Shown one piece after another: positions 11,634-18,676 of a stretch of DNA of 64,000 bases. How positions within the stretch are numbered: position 1 is the first letter of the stretch; every line of letters starts with the position of its first letter. The stretch lies in the NCBI RefSeq assembly GCF_012911015.1, contig NZ_WVVV01000006.1:1-64000 (forward strand), given 5' to 3'. The position numbers were made by a program, and so were the translations under genes. The notes under the pieces were generated by a model. It had not been told where the DNA came from and searched no databases. It was given only the letters and a program-made list of their open reading frames with translations. The stretch comes from Chelativorans sp. ZYF759. GTDB taxonomy: Bacteria > Pseudomonadota > Alphaproteobacteria > Rhizobiales > Rhizobiaceae.

Positions 11634-12500
11634 TCAGCTTTGTCGCGGCGTGAGATACCAGGCGCGTGCATGGCGCAACGCCGGCAACATTCTGCCGGGT
11701 CGCGGCGTGAAGCCGGCCTTGCGCACCGCCAGCCAGCGGGCAAGCCAGAGCGTGTAGAGAAGACCCAGCCCGAAGCCGGCCACGACATCACTCGGATAAT
11801 GGGCCCCCGCCGGCACACGCGACATGGCGATGGCCAGGAACCAGGCGCTCCAGGCCGGCCACCAGCGCGGAAACCAGAGGATGAGGATCATGGCCAGCGC
11901 GCCGCAGGTGGTGGAATGGCCCGAGGGAAAACTCAGATTCGCGTATTGCGTCGAAAAGGGCTGGAACTGGAAGATGCCGCCCTCGTCGAACAGGATCGGC
12001 CGGCCGCGCCCGATGAAAAGCTTGAAGATGTTGGCCACGATGCCGGTGATCGCCACGGCCGCGAAGACGAATCCGGCCTGGGCGAAGACGAAGGCCAGCT
12101 GCGCGCGGATGCGGGGCTCGCGGAGCTTCCAGTTAAGCGCGGCCAGGACGAGCACGACCACGAGGCTCGGCACCAGATACCATTCCGATTTGCCCAGATC
12201 GGTGATGGCGTGCATCACGACATGCAGCATGCCGCGCGTCTGGCGCACGTGATTGATGGCGTAGGCATCGAGAAGGGTCAGCACCGCGGCGACGGCCAGA
12301 AAGGCCACCGCCAGGCGCGTCATGTCGCGGGTCCAGGTGGCCTCCCACGGAAAGAGGCGTGGTCCCCACGGCGCCATTACATAGGCGCGCATGGCGAGCG
12401 CGAAACGCAGCGGTGCTCTCCGCCAGGCGTGGGGCCTCTCCAACTTTCCGTCCGACCAGTCGACCATTGCCGCCCTTCGCCTGCAAGCTTGCCTCTTCAT
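11634..12500 (-). CDS. PAP2-family phosphatase (membrane)
   Basis: A 288-residue integral membrane protein of the type 2 phosphatidic-acid phosphatase superfamily. The three signature motifs are present in order: KLFIGRGRP, then FPSGHST, then SRVPAGAHYPSDV with the catalytic His and Asp. About six hydrophobic helices surround them. Such enzymes dephosphorylate lipid phosphates (undecaprenyl diphosphate, phosphatidic acid or lipid A), usually on the periplasmic face; the substrate here is not readable. The ATG at 12500 or one eleven codons in could be used. Confidence 0.9.
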   Translation of the reverse strand: MKRQACRRRAAMVDWSDGKLERPHAWRRAPLRFALAMRAYVMAPWGPRLFPWEATWTRDMTRLAVAFLAVAAVLTLLDAYAINHVRQTRGMLHVVMHAITDLGKSEWYLVPSLVVVLVLAALNWKLREPRIRAQLAFVFAQAGFVFAAVAITGIVANIFKLFIGRGRPILFDEGGIFQFQPFSTQYANLSFPSGHSTTCGALAMILILWFPRWWPAWSAWFLAIAMSRVPAGAHYPSDVVAGFGLGLLYTLWLARWLAVRKAGFTPRPGRMLPALRHARAWYLTPRQS

Positions 12501-12549
12501 GCCGCGCTGACTAAGGCTGGCTCAGCAACGGAGCACGGACGGGCCGCTT

Positions 12550-13728
12550 ATGAATAGAGACAGCAGGAAACACAAGGGAATCAACACGCGGTTGGCGCAT
12601 TCGGGCCACGACCCGCATGGCTATTTCGGCTTCGTGAACCCGCCCGTGGTGCATGCCTCCACCGTGCTGTTTCCGAACGCGGCGACCATGGAAAGTCGCA
12701 ACCAGAAATATGTGTACGGCACACGCGGCACGCCGACGAGCGACGCGCTGGCCGAGGCCATCGACGAGCTGGAAGGCTCGGCCGGCACCATCATCGTGCC
12801 GTCGGGGCTGGCGGCCGTGACCATTCCGCTGCTGGCCTTCCTGTCGGCCCGCGACCACATTCTCATCGTCGATTCGGTCTACCATCCGACGCGCCATTTC
12901 GCCGACACCATGCTGAAGCGGCTTGGGGTCGAGGTGGAGTATTACGACCCGCATGCGGGCGCAGAGATCGCGGCGCTGATAAAGGAGAACACCCGCGTCG
13001 TCTTCACCGAATCGCCCGGCTCCAACACTTTCGAGATGCAGGACATTCCGGCAATAGCCAGGGCGGCGAAGGCGCGGGGCGCCGTCGTGATGATGGACAA
13101 TACCTGGGCGACGCCCATCCATTTCCGCCCACTCGAACATGGCGTCGACATCTCTATCCATGCCGCGACCAAGTATCCCGCCGGCCATTCGGACGTGCTG
13201 CTGGGCACCGTTTCGGCCAACGAGGCCGCCTGGGGGCAGCTGCACGAGACCCACATCGCCATGGGCTGCTGCGCGGCACCCGACGATGTCTACCAGGTGC
13301 TGCGCGGCCTGCGCACGATGGGGGTGCGGCTCGACCGCCACGAGGCGAACGCCCTGGAGCTGGCGCGCTGGCTGGAGGGGCAGCCGGGCGTGGCACGGGT
13401 GCTCCACCCTGCCCTGCCGGGCTTTCCGGGCCACAATCTGTGGAAGCGCGATTTTTCCGGCGCCAGCGGCATCTTCTCCATCGTGCTCGACGGCGGCGGC
13501 AGAGAGGCCGCACACGCCTTCCTCGACGCGCTGGAGATTTTCGGTCTCGGCTATTCGTGGGGCGGTTACGAGAGCCTGGCCGTGCACGTCTTTCTCGGCG
13601 ACCGCACCATCGCGCCGGTGCCGCAGGAGGGCCCGGTCATGCGCCTCCAGATCGGACTGGAGGACGTGGCCGACCTCAAGGCCGACCTCGACGAGGCCCT
13701 CAAGGCGGCGCGCGCGGCAAGCTCATGA
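12550..13728 (+). CDS. metC: Cystathionine beta-lyase
   Basis: A 392-residue PLP enzyme of the Cys/Met metabolism family, which converts cystathionine to homocysteine, pyruvate and ammonia in methionine biosynthesis. The PLP lysine lies in SIHAATKYPAGHSDV, and the cofactor-binding segments YGTRGTPTSDALA and GTIIVPSGLAAV are recognisable. The MetC branch, rather than gamma-synthase, is supported by the C-terminal SWGGYESLA. It is divergent from the PAP2 gene and is the last intact chromosomal gene before the prophage junction. Confidence 0.92.
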   Translation: MNRDSRKHKGINTRLAHSGHDPHGYFGFVNPPVVHASTVLFPNAATMESRNQKYVYGTRGTPTSDALAEAIDELEGSAGTIIVPSGLAAVTIPLLAFLSARDHILIVDSVYHPTRHFADTMLKRLGVEVEYYDPHAGAEIAALIKENTRVVFTESPGSNTFEMQDIPAIARAAKARGAVVMMDNTWATPIHFRPLEHGVDISIHAATKYPAGHSDVLLGTVSANEAAWGQLHETHIAMGCCAAPDDVYQVLRGLRTMGVRLDRHEANALELARWLEGQPGVARVLHPALPGFPGHNLWKRDFSGASGIFSIVLDGGGREAAHAFLDALEIFGLGYSWGGYESLAVHVFLGDRTIAPVPQEGPVMRLQIGLEDVADLKADLDEALKAARAASS

Positions 13729-13790
13729 CGGCTTGTGGGCAGTTTCGGCTTGCGGTCGGGCGCCGGACATTCTAGAGCCTGCCCTGGCGT

Positions 13791-13831
<41 letters not shown>

Positions 13832-13920
13832 GGTTTGTCCTGCAACAGAATGTGGCGTCATATCAGTCGCTTGGCGGGGTATCCTGCCGCAGCCGTGGCA
13901 AATCCTGTGGGACTTTCCGC

Positions 13921-14172
13921 ATGAGGCCTTCACCAGAAGAATCCCTTGACGAACTCGCGCGCGCGCTGGCCGCCGAGGGGCCGCTCGACGTACCCGCCTG
14001 CCGACGCTTGGCGCTGCGCGCCACGTGGGCGATCGATAGCCCCGGCGACGCCGCCTATCTGAATGAGAGCCTTTGTGCGGCCATCGACAGGCACGCCGAG
14101 GATCCTGCCGAGGCCCGCGAGCGTCTTGAGCTGCTGCGCCCGGCCATCGAGATCATGTCCGGTCGGACGTGA
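13921..14172 (+). CDS. Small hypothetical protein at the prophage left end
   Basis: An 83-residue acidic, helical protein (SLDELARALAAEGPLDVP and AEARERLELLRPAIEIM) with no family I recognise. The frame is open further upstream to 13852, but the ATG at 13921 begins the composition typical of a real protein. It is read rightward, convergent with the next gene, and their ends overlap by 20 bases. The ribosome binding site is weak. It may be a lysogenic-conversion gene or simply an uncharacterised end-of-prophage gene. Confidence 0.45.
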   Translation: MRPSPEESLDELARALAAEGPLDVPACRRLALRATWAIDSPGDAAYLNESLCAAIDRHAEDPAEARERLELLRPAIEIMSGRT

Positions 14173-14443
14173 CGATCCGCAGGTCCTTCGGTTTCGCGAA
14201 ATCCCACGCCTCTTCGACGTGGCGCGCCGCTTCCCGCGGCGTCGCCACATAACCGTGGGTGATTCGGCCCTGGCGATCCATGTCGGGGCCGTGCGCATAC
14301 ATTGACCAGCGCCAGCCGTCCTCGCTCATCTCGTTGGCCAGATAGATGCGCCCCACATTCCGCTCGCCAACCCAGCAGCAGAAATCCTGCTCGTTGGCGA
14401 AGCCTGTGTGGCGCCAGCGATATTTCGGCTGATACTCGCTCAT
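14153..14443 (-). CDS. Hypothetical phage protein
   Basis: A 96-residue soluble protein rich in aromatic residues (YRWRHTGFANEQDFCCWVG, GWRWSMYAHGPDMDRQG) with no recognisable domain. Codon use fits the surrounding phage genes. The ATG at 14443 is chosen. A GTG at 14482 would add a hydrophobic stretch, LFSFGVLLYIVA, and make it membrane-anchored. It is the last leftward gene of the late region, downstream of the lysis cassette. Confidence 0.5.
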   Translation of the reverse strand: MSEYQPKYRWRHTGFANEQDFCCWVGERNVGRIYLANEMSEDGWRWSMYAHGPDMDRQGRITHGYVATPREAARHVEEAWDFAKPKDLRIVTSDRT

Positions 14444-14509
14444 GGCCACGATGTAGAGCAGCACCCCAAACGAAAAAAGCACCGCCAGCCGGGCGGCTGG
14501 CGGGGCGTG

Positions 14510-14812
14510 TCATTCTCCGGGTTTTTTCCGCGCCCGGGTGGATTGCGGCTGCTTGAGGTGCTCGACGATCTCCTCGAGCGTCCCCTGCATGTCCGCCTGG
14601 CGCTTGTCGGACATCGCCTCGAGCGCCTTGGCGATGCGCGAGAGATAGCTGAGCCCGCGCTCCATCTGGTCGCGATCGAGCGCCAGCCCCATGGCGGTGA
14701 TGTGGGCCTGGCTGTTGGCACCCGGCCGTGTGGAAAGGTAGCGGCCGACCGCCGCCAGCAGAAGCACGCCGCCATAAAGCGCGGCAATCCAGATCTCAGC
14801 CCCCAGGTTCAT
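14510..14812 (-). CDS. Small one-helix membrane protein, lysis region
   Basis: A 100-residue protein with one N-terminal membrane helix (EIWIAALYGGVLLLAAVG) and a cytoplasmic amphipathic, coiled-coil-like tail (LSYLSRIAKALEAMSDKRQ, GTLEEIVEHLKQ) ending in basic residues. The architecture is that of phage holin-associated or antiholin proteins, but the family is not recognised. It overlaps the upstream four-helix protein by 17 bases. Confidence 0.55.
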   Translation of the reverse strand: MNLGAEIWIAALYGGVLLLAAVGRYLSTRPGANSQAHITAMGLALDRDQMERGLSYLSRIAKALEAMSDKRQADMQGTLEEIVEHLKQPQSTRARKKPGE

Positions 14813-15254
14813 GTCTCTTCGCCCGCTTTCCCGCCGCATCGGAAATGGCCGCTTCCCCCATCGCGCGGATCACATTGTAGGAATCGAGCAAGAGCAGGAC
14901 GGGATAGACCGCAAGGCCTGTGCTCCACGTCCCCGCCTGGAGGAAGCCGATTGATATCTGGAACCAGAAGAAACACGTCACGAAAGCACCGGCCGCCCGC
15001 ATGTGAGGCGAGCGCCGCCAGGCGCCGTTGATGGCCAGCACCAGAAGCCGGCCCCCGCCGGCAACCATGCAGAAGATCGACCAGTTCTCCGGATAGGCAA
15101 GGCCCGCCAGCGGCCGATAGGAGGGTGAGGAGAAGAGCAGCGGGTTGAGGAGCAGGATGATCCCCCAGTTGAGCAGGATCAGCGAGAGCGCCCACTCCGA
15201 GGCGCGGCCGGGAAAGGTCTCCCGCAGGGATTTGGTGATGTGGGCAAAGATCAT
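14796..15254 (-). CDS. Multi-helix phage membrane protein
   Basis: A 152-residue integral membrane protein with about four helices (LSLILLNWGIILLLNPLLF, ENWSIFCMVAGGGRLLVLAI, AGAFVTCFFWFQISIGFLQ, LAVYPVLLLLDSYNVI). The ATG at 15254 forms an ATGA overlap with the preceding small gene, indicating translational coupling; a GTG at 15260 is also in frame. Its place in the lysis cassette suggests a holin or antiholin role, which is an inference. Confidence 0.6.
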   Translation of the reverse strand: MIFAHITKSLRETFPGRASEWALSLILLNWGIILLLNPLLFSSPSYRPLAGLAYPENWSIFCMVAGGGRLLVLAINGAWRRSPHMRAAGAFVTCFFWFQISIGFLQAGTWSTGLAVYPVLLLLDSYNVIRAMGEAAISDAAGKRAKRHEPGG

Positions 15255-15382
15255 GGGCACAACTCCATACAGGCCAGGATCGGCGCCGGCCGCGCCTCGC
15301 CAGTTGCGAGCATCATCGCCAGGGCGACCAGCCCGACGCCGGCCAGGGCCGCCGCCATGATGCGCCAGGGGCTATCGTTCAT
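15251..15382 (-). CDS. 43-residue membrane miniprotein
   Basis: A 43-residue protein that is mostly one hydrophobic helix (IMAAALAGVGLVALAMMLA) with a short tail containing two cysteines. It begins 11 bases inside the end of the Rz1-like gene and ends in an ATGA overlap with the next gene, so it sits in a tightly packed lysis cassette. Function unknown. Confidence 0.5.
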   Translation of the reverse strand: MNDSPWRIMAAALAGVGLVALAMMLATGEARPAPILACMELCP

Positions 15383-15593
15383 GGCAATAGGCGCGCCGCG
15401 CCGCGTTGCTCGCGACGATCTCGACGCGCGTCTGCTCGGTGTCGTTGACGCTCGAGGAAATGGGCTGCCAGACCGCGCAGGCGCCGCTAGTCGTCGCGGG
15501 TCCACTCGTCTGACAGTTCGCCAGCACGAGCGCGCCGCTCAGCATCGCTGCGAGCATCGGCAGCCTTGCGGGTGCGGGAAAGTTCGCGTTCAT
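15372..15593 (-). CDS. Rz1-like outer-membrane spanin subunit
   Basis: A 73-residue protein with an N-terminal hydrophobic signal (RLPMLAAMLSGALVLANC) ending in a Cys that would be lipidated, followed by CAVWQPISSSVNDTEQT, which resembles o-spanins of rhizobial phages. The residue before the Cys is Asn, an unusual lipobox. The gene starts in another frame inside the Rz-like gene and runs past its end, the standard Rz/Rz1 overlap. The pair would fuse inner and outer membranes in the last step of lysis. Confidence 0.65.
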   Translation of the reverse strand: MNANFPAPARLPMLAAMLSGALVLANCQTSGPATTSGACAVWQPISSSVNDTEQTRVEIVASNAARRAYCHER

Positions 15594-15738
15594 GGGCTTC
15601 GGCCTCCTTTGCCTTGGCTGTGTCGAGGCCGGCACGCCGGCCCCGGAGAAATGCGGCGACGATTCCGGCAAGCCAGGTGGCGACCAGGGCCAGGCCTGCC
15701 GTGACGCCGCCACCGGGGATGAGGTTCAGAAGATCCAT
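15487..15738 (-). CDS. Rz-like inner-membrane spanin subunit
   Basis: An 83-residue protein with one N-terminal membrane helix (VTAGLALVATWLAGIVAAFL) and a long charged coiled-coil tail (AKEAEAHERELSRTRKAADA). This is the i-spanin layout: anchor in the inner membrane with a periplasmic coiled coil. The start at 15738 overlaps the end of the preceding holin-like gene. Its second half overlaps the Rz1-like gene in another frame. Confidence 0.65.
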   Translation of the reverse strand: MDLLNLIPGGGVTAGLALVATWLAGIVAAFLRGRRAGLDTAKAKEAEAHERELSRTRKAADARSDAERRARAGELSDEWTRDD

Positions 15739-16025
15739 GACACGCCGGCCACGATCAGGGTCAGCAGCGCGACAATGGCGAGCCCGCACAGGATCCAGTG
15801 CCACCATCGCCAGAGCGAATCGCCCTCCGCGTTCGGCTGCGCGACCATGAACACGGCCGGAATGCCGACCTGCATCAGGAAGTCGACGATCGCCTCCTGC
15901 AGATCGCCCAGAGGCAGGCCATAGAAGGCCAGATCGGACGGGGTCAGGCCGACTCTCGACAGGATCAGCATGATGATGCCGGTCACCAGCATGGTGATCA
16001 GCTTGCGGTAGTGCGCGAGTTGCAT
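15726..16025 (-). CDS. Holin-like membrane protein
   Basis: A 99-residue protein with two or three membrane helices (LITMLVTGIIMLILSRVGL, IVDFLMQVGIPAVFMVAQ, WILCGLAIVALLTLIVAGVS). It lies 14 bases downstream of the lysozyme gene and just before the spanins, the usual place for a holin. Holin identity is inferred from size, topology and position. Confidence 0.6.
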   Translation of the reverse strand: MQLAHYRKLITMLVTGIIMLILSRVGLTPSDLAFYGLPLGDLQEAIVDFLMQVGIPAVFMVAQPNAEGDSLWRWWHWILCGLAIVALLTLIVAGVSWIF

Positions 16026-16039
16026 GTGTCTTCTCCCCT

Positions 16040-16954
16040 TCAGGTCCGCACGCGGCGGCCGATGACGATGCCCCGGTCCTCGAACCAGTCCTTCACGCCT
16101 TCGGGCGCCCACGCGAAGAGCGGCCCACGGAAGCGCCAGACGAGGAACAGGGCGATGATGATGAGGGCGGCCGAGATGCCGAGGCCGAGCGCCCAGAGCG
16201 CCGTCTCGGTCGTCGCCTCGCCGGAGGTCGCGATCTCGCCGCCACCGCCGGCCACGCCGCCCGCCGCCCCGCCGGAGCCCGCCGCCCGATTCTGTGCGTG
16301 CAGGTCGAGCGCGCGCTTGAAGGCTGCGCGGGTGGCCGGGCCGATCTTGGCATCGACGGTGAGACCGTGGTCGCGCTGGAAGGCGCGCACCGCCTTGGCC
16401 AGGCCTTCGGCACCCGTCGTGTCGTAGCCGAGCCTGATCAGCGCATCGCGGTAGTCCTCGTGCGACGAGAGCGAGGCGGGTGCAGCGGCCGCCTTGCCGG
16501 CCGGGTAGTGGCCGTGCTCGATCATGTCCCATTCCACGTCGCGCCGGCGCACCAGACCTGGCAGCACGCGCCCGCCGCCGCGGGTCCAGCTCTTGAAGGA
16601 TTGCGCGGCCTCGCGGGCACGACCGGCCAGCCAGTGGCCGACCCAGGAGGCGTTGTGGATGCGCCCGGTATTGAAGTCGAACAGGGTCGAGCCGTCGAAC
16701 TCGCCCTGGCGCCGGTCGAGACCGGCGCGCTTCACCCGCGGCATGTAGTTGCGGTCGAGCGCTAGATGCAGGAGGCGCCGGCTTTCCTCACGCGTGATGG
16801 TCATGCCGGGCTTGGGATCGACCACGCCGGAGGCGCGCGTGAGGCCCACGCCGATCGTGCGCACACCGGCCGGGCAGACATAGCTGCGCAGCACTTCGCC
16901 TTCTTCGGCCACAAGCACAGCTTCGCCGGCGGCCGACAATCTGGTTATCGACAT
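16040..16954 (-). CDS. Phage lysozyme (GH24) with C-terminal membrane anchor
   Basis: A 304-residue muralytic enzyme. The GH24 lysozyme domain (about 8-150) has the catalytic E18-x8-C27-x5-T33 pattern, with Cys in place of the T4 Asp, as in P1 Lyz. A peptidoglycan-binding repeat (RLGYDTTGAEGLAKAVRAF, HGLTVDAKIGPATRAAF) follows at about 178-230. After a Gly-rich linker comes a membrane helix near the C-terminus (WALGLGISAALIIIALFLVW, about 258-277). The N-terminus carries no signal or SAR helix. The ATG at 16954 is the first codon of the recognisable domain. Confidence 0.9.
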   Translation of the reverse strand: MSITRLSAAGEAVLVAEEGEVLRSYVCPAGVRTIGVGLTRASGVVDPKPGMTITREESRRLLHLALDRNYMPRVKRAGLDRRQGEFDGSTLFDFNTGRIHNASWVGHWLAGRAREAAQSFKSWTRGGGRVLPGLVRRRDVEWDMIEHGHYPAGKAAAAPASLSSHEDYRDALIRLGYDTTGAEGLAKAVRAFQRDHGLTVDAKIGPATRAAFKRALDLHAQNRAAGSGGAAGGVAGGGGEIATSGEATTETALWALGLGISAALIIIALFLVWRFRGPLFAWAPEGVKDWFEDRGIVIGRRVRT

Positions 16955-16988
16955 CGTTCTTCTCCGTTGATGGTCGCTTGAAGGGCCT

Positions 16989-18011
16989 TCAGCCCCGATC
17001 GTCCTTGCCGGCCCCGCCCTGGGGCCGCTTGATATCGAGGCTCGTGGTCGAACCGCCATTGCGGCTGGCGCGGTGCGTGACCGAGGCGATGCGATAGGTG
17101 CCATCGACGGCCGGGCGCGCGCCCGTCAGCACGAAACTTCCCTCGGCCTGCGCCTCCGGCACGAGATCGAGTTCGACGCTGCCCTCCCCACCCTCTCGCT
17201 CGGCCTCGGCCTTGCGGGCCGCGCCCGCCTCTTCCGCCTGGTCCTCGTCATGGACGGTGGAGCGCAGCACGTTGACCGATTCCGGAAGGTCGCGGTCGAG
17301 AGCGAAGGTGACCTCCCTTTCGCGGAAGGTGGCGCTTTCGCGGTCGAACCAGCGCGCCCGGGCGCTGGTGAAGACGCGGCGCCCCGTATAGGGCGCGATG
17401 TCCCACGAGATCACGTTGCGGCCCACAACGCCCTCGACCACGGGCAGCGGCTCATCATGCTCGCGCGGCGCGAGCACGGCCATGTCGCCCGCGTCGGTGG
17501 CGCGGATCTTGAAGGTGGCGGCGAGTTCGCGCGCCAGGCGCTGGCCGAGATGGAGGAAGCTTTCACCGTCGGCCGCCCAATAGCCGCGCCGGATGGCGCC
17601 CAGCCGGCCCAGCACCCGCACGCCGGCAAGCCCGGCCCTCTCGGCAGCCGTCTGGAGAAACTCCTCAAGGCTGGCATCGTCCTTGTGGAAGGCCTGCGGT
17701 TCCTTGATCCGGCCGCGGCTGTCCATGCCCTTGGCCGAGACCTGAAGCACCATGCCGCGACCGCGCGAGCCGGATGACCGAACCGTGTCCACGGTACCGA
17801 AGAAGACCTGGACGCCCTGCAGAAGCACCCGCACCTTGGCCCCATCGGGCGGCAGGAGAACCTGCCCGCCCGCATCGTCGAACCGGAGCGAACAGGTGTC
17901 GGAAGAAGTCCCGTCCTTGTCGGTCACATCGATATCCATGAGGAAGGGCGCCATCACCGAGCTCATGTCGCGCCCGTCGATGAAGACCTGCCAGTTCACT
18001 TTCCACGGCAT
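16989..18011 (-). CDS. Late control / tail hub protein (P2 gpD-like)
   Basis: A 340-residue baseplate hub protein of the P2 gpD / Mu gp44 family, which forms the trimeric hub at the tail tip beneath gpV. Recognisable stretches are SLRFDDAGGQVLLPPDGAKV, GMDSRGRIKEPQAFH and DGTYRIASVTHRASRNGG at the C-terminus. An in-frame TTG at 18023 overlaps the gpX gene; the ATG at 18011 with a GGTGAG upstream is preferred. It is the last gene of the tail module before lysis. Confidence 0.88.
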   Translation of the reverse strand: MPWKVNWQVFIDGRDMSSVMAPFLMDIDVTDKDGTSSDTCSLRFDDAGGQVLLPPDGAKVRVLLQGVQVFFGTVDTVRSSGSRGRGMVLQVSAKGMDSRGRIKEPQAFHKDDASLEEFLQTAAERAGLAGVRVLGRLGAIRRGYWAADGESFLHLGQRLARELAATFKIRATDAGDMAVLAPREHDEPLPVVEGVVGRNVISWDIAPYTGRRVFTSARARWFDRESATFREREVTFALDRDLPESVNVLRSTVHDEDQAEEAGAARKAEAEREGGEGSVELDLVPEAQAEGSFVLTGARPAVDGTYRIASVTHRASRNGGSTTSLDIKRPQGGAGKDDRG

Positions 18012-18015
18012 CGGC

Positions 18016-18237
18016 TCACCCAAACAAACTGATTACCGGGCGCGGCGCCGGTGCCGTCTCGGCCGGAAGTGCCGGCAGGAGGACGACGGTGCCGATCGGC
18101 AGCTCCGCGCCGGCATCGGCCAGCCCGGCATTGGCGGCGAGCGCCGCCTCGACCAGCCCGCGCCCGCGCACGCCGTGCAGGCGCCACAGGATCAGGTCGA
18201 GCGTGATGCCCTCGCCTTGAACGACCATACGTTCCAT
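18016..18237 (-). CDS. Tail protein X (P2 gpX-like)
   Basis: A 73-residue LysM-like tail completion protein. The core LILWRLHGVRGRGLVEAALA then GTVVLLP matches gpX, which binds near the tail tip with gpU and gpD. The frame stays open upstream to 18342, but that part overlaps gpU and has no homology. It sits between gpU and gpD, as in P2. Confidence 0.85.
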   Translation of the reverse strand: MERMVVQGEGITLDLILWRLHGVRGRGLVEAALAANAGLADAGAELPIGTVVLLPALPAETAPAPRPVISLFG

Positions 18238-18238
18238 G

Positions 18239-18676
18239 TCAGCGCTCCAGCCCGAACAGGGCCAGAAGCCCGAAAATGATCTGCTGGCCGGCGCCGGCAT
18301 CCGGCTGCACCTTTTCCATGGCGATGGAATGCGAGACCACATGGCCGACGCCGGTGCGGTCGAGATGGCGGTGGCTCTCCTTGATGCTGGTGATGGCGAA
18401 CCAGCCGAGCCGCTGCCCGTCGCCCCGGTGCAGGGGAAATCGCGTGCCCTGCCGGCGCATCTGGTGCGCGAATTCCAGCTCGGTCAGCCCGCCCGTCTTG
18501 AAGGGCAGCAGCTGCCCGGTGAGCGTGATGCGGTCGTCGCCCTCGCCCATGAATTCCTTGCCGGGCAGTGTGCCGATCAGCGGTTTGGAGGCGATGTCGG
18601 CGCCGGCCTGGCGCGTCACCTCGTTGACGCTGAAGGGGCGCGTGTCCAGTGTCAGCGTGCCGATCATGTAGAGCAT
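18239..18676 (-). CDS. Tail protein U (P2 gpU-like)
   Basis: A 145-residue protein of the P2 gpU / DUF2313-type tail family, acting near the tail completion or hub region. The segment GWFAITSIKESHRHLDRTGVG is characteristic. The ATG at 18676 overlaps the tape-measure stop as TGATG, so translation is probably coupled. Confidence 0.86.
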   Translation of the reverse strand: MLYMIGTLTLDTRPFSVNEVTRQAGADIASKPLIGTLPGKEFMGEGDDRITLTGQLLPFKTGGLTELEFAHQMRRQGTRFPLHRGDGQRLGWFAITSIKESHRHLDRTGVGHVVSHSIAMEKVQPDAGAGQQIIFGLLALFGLER

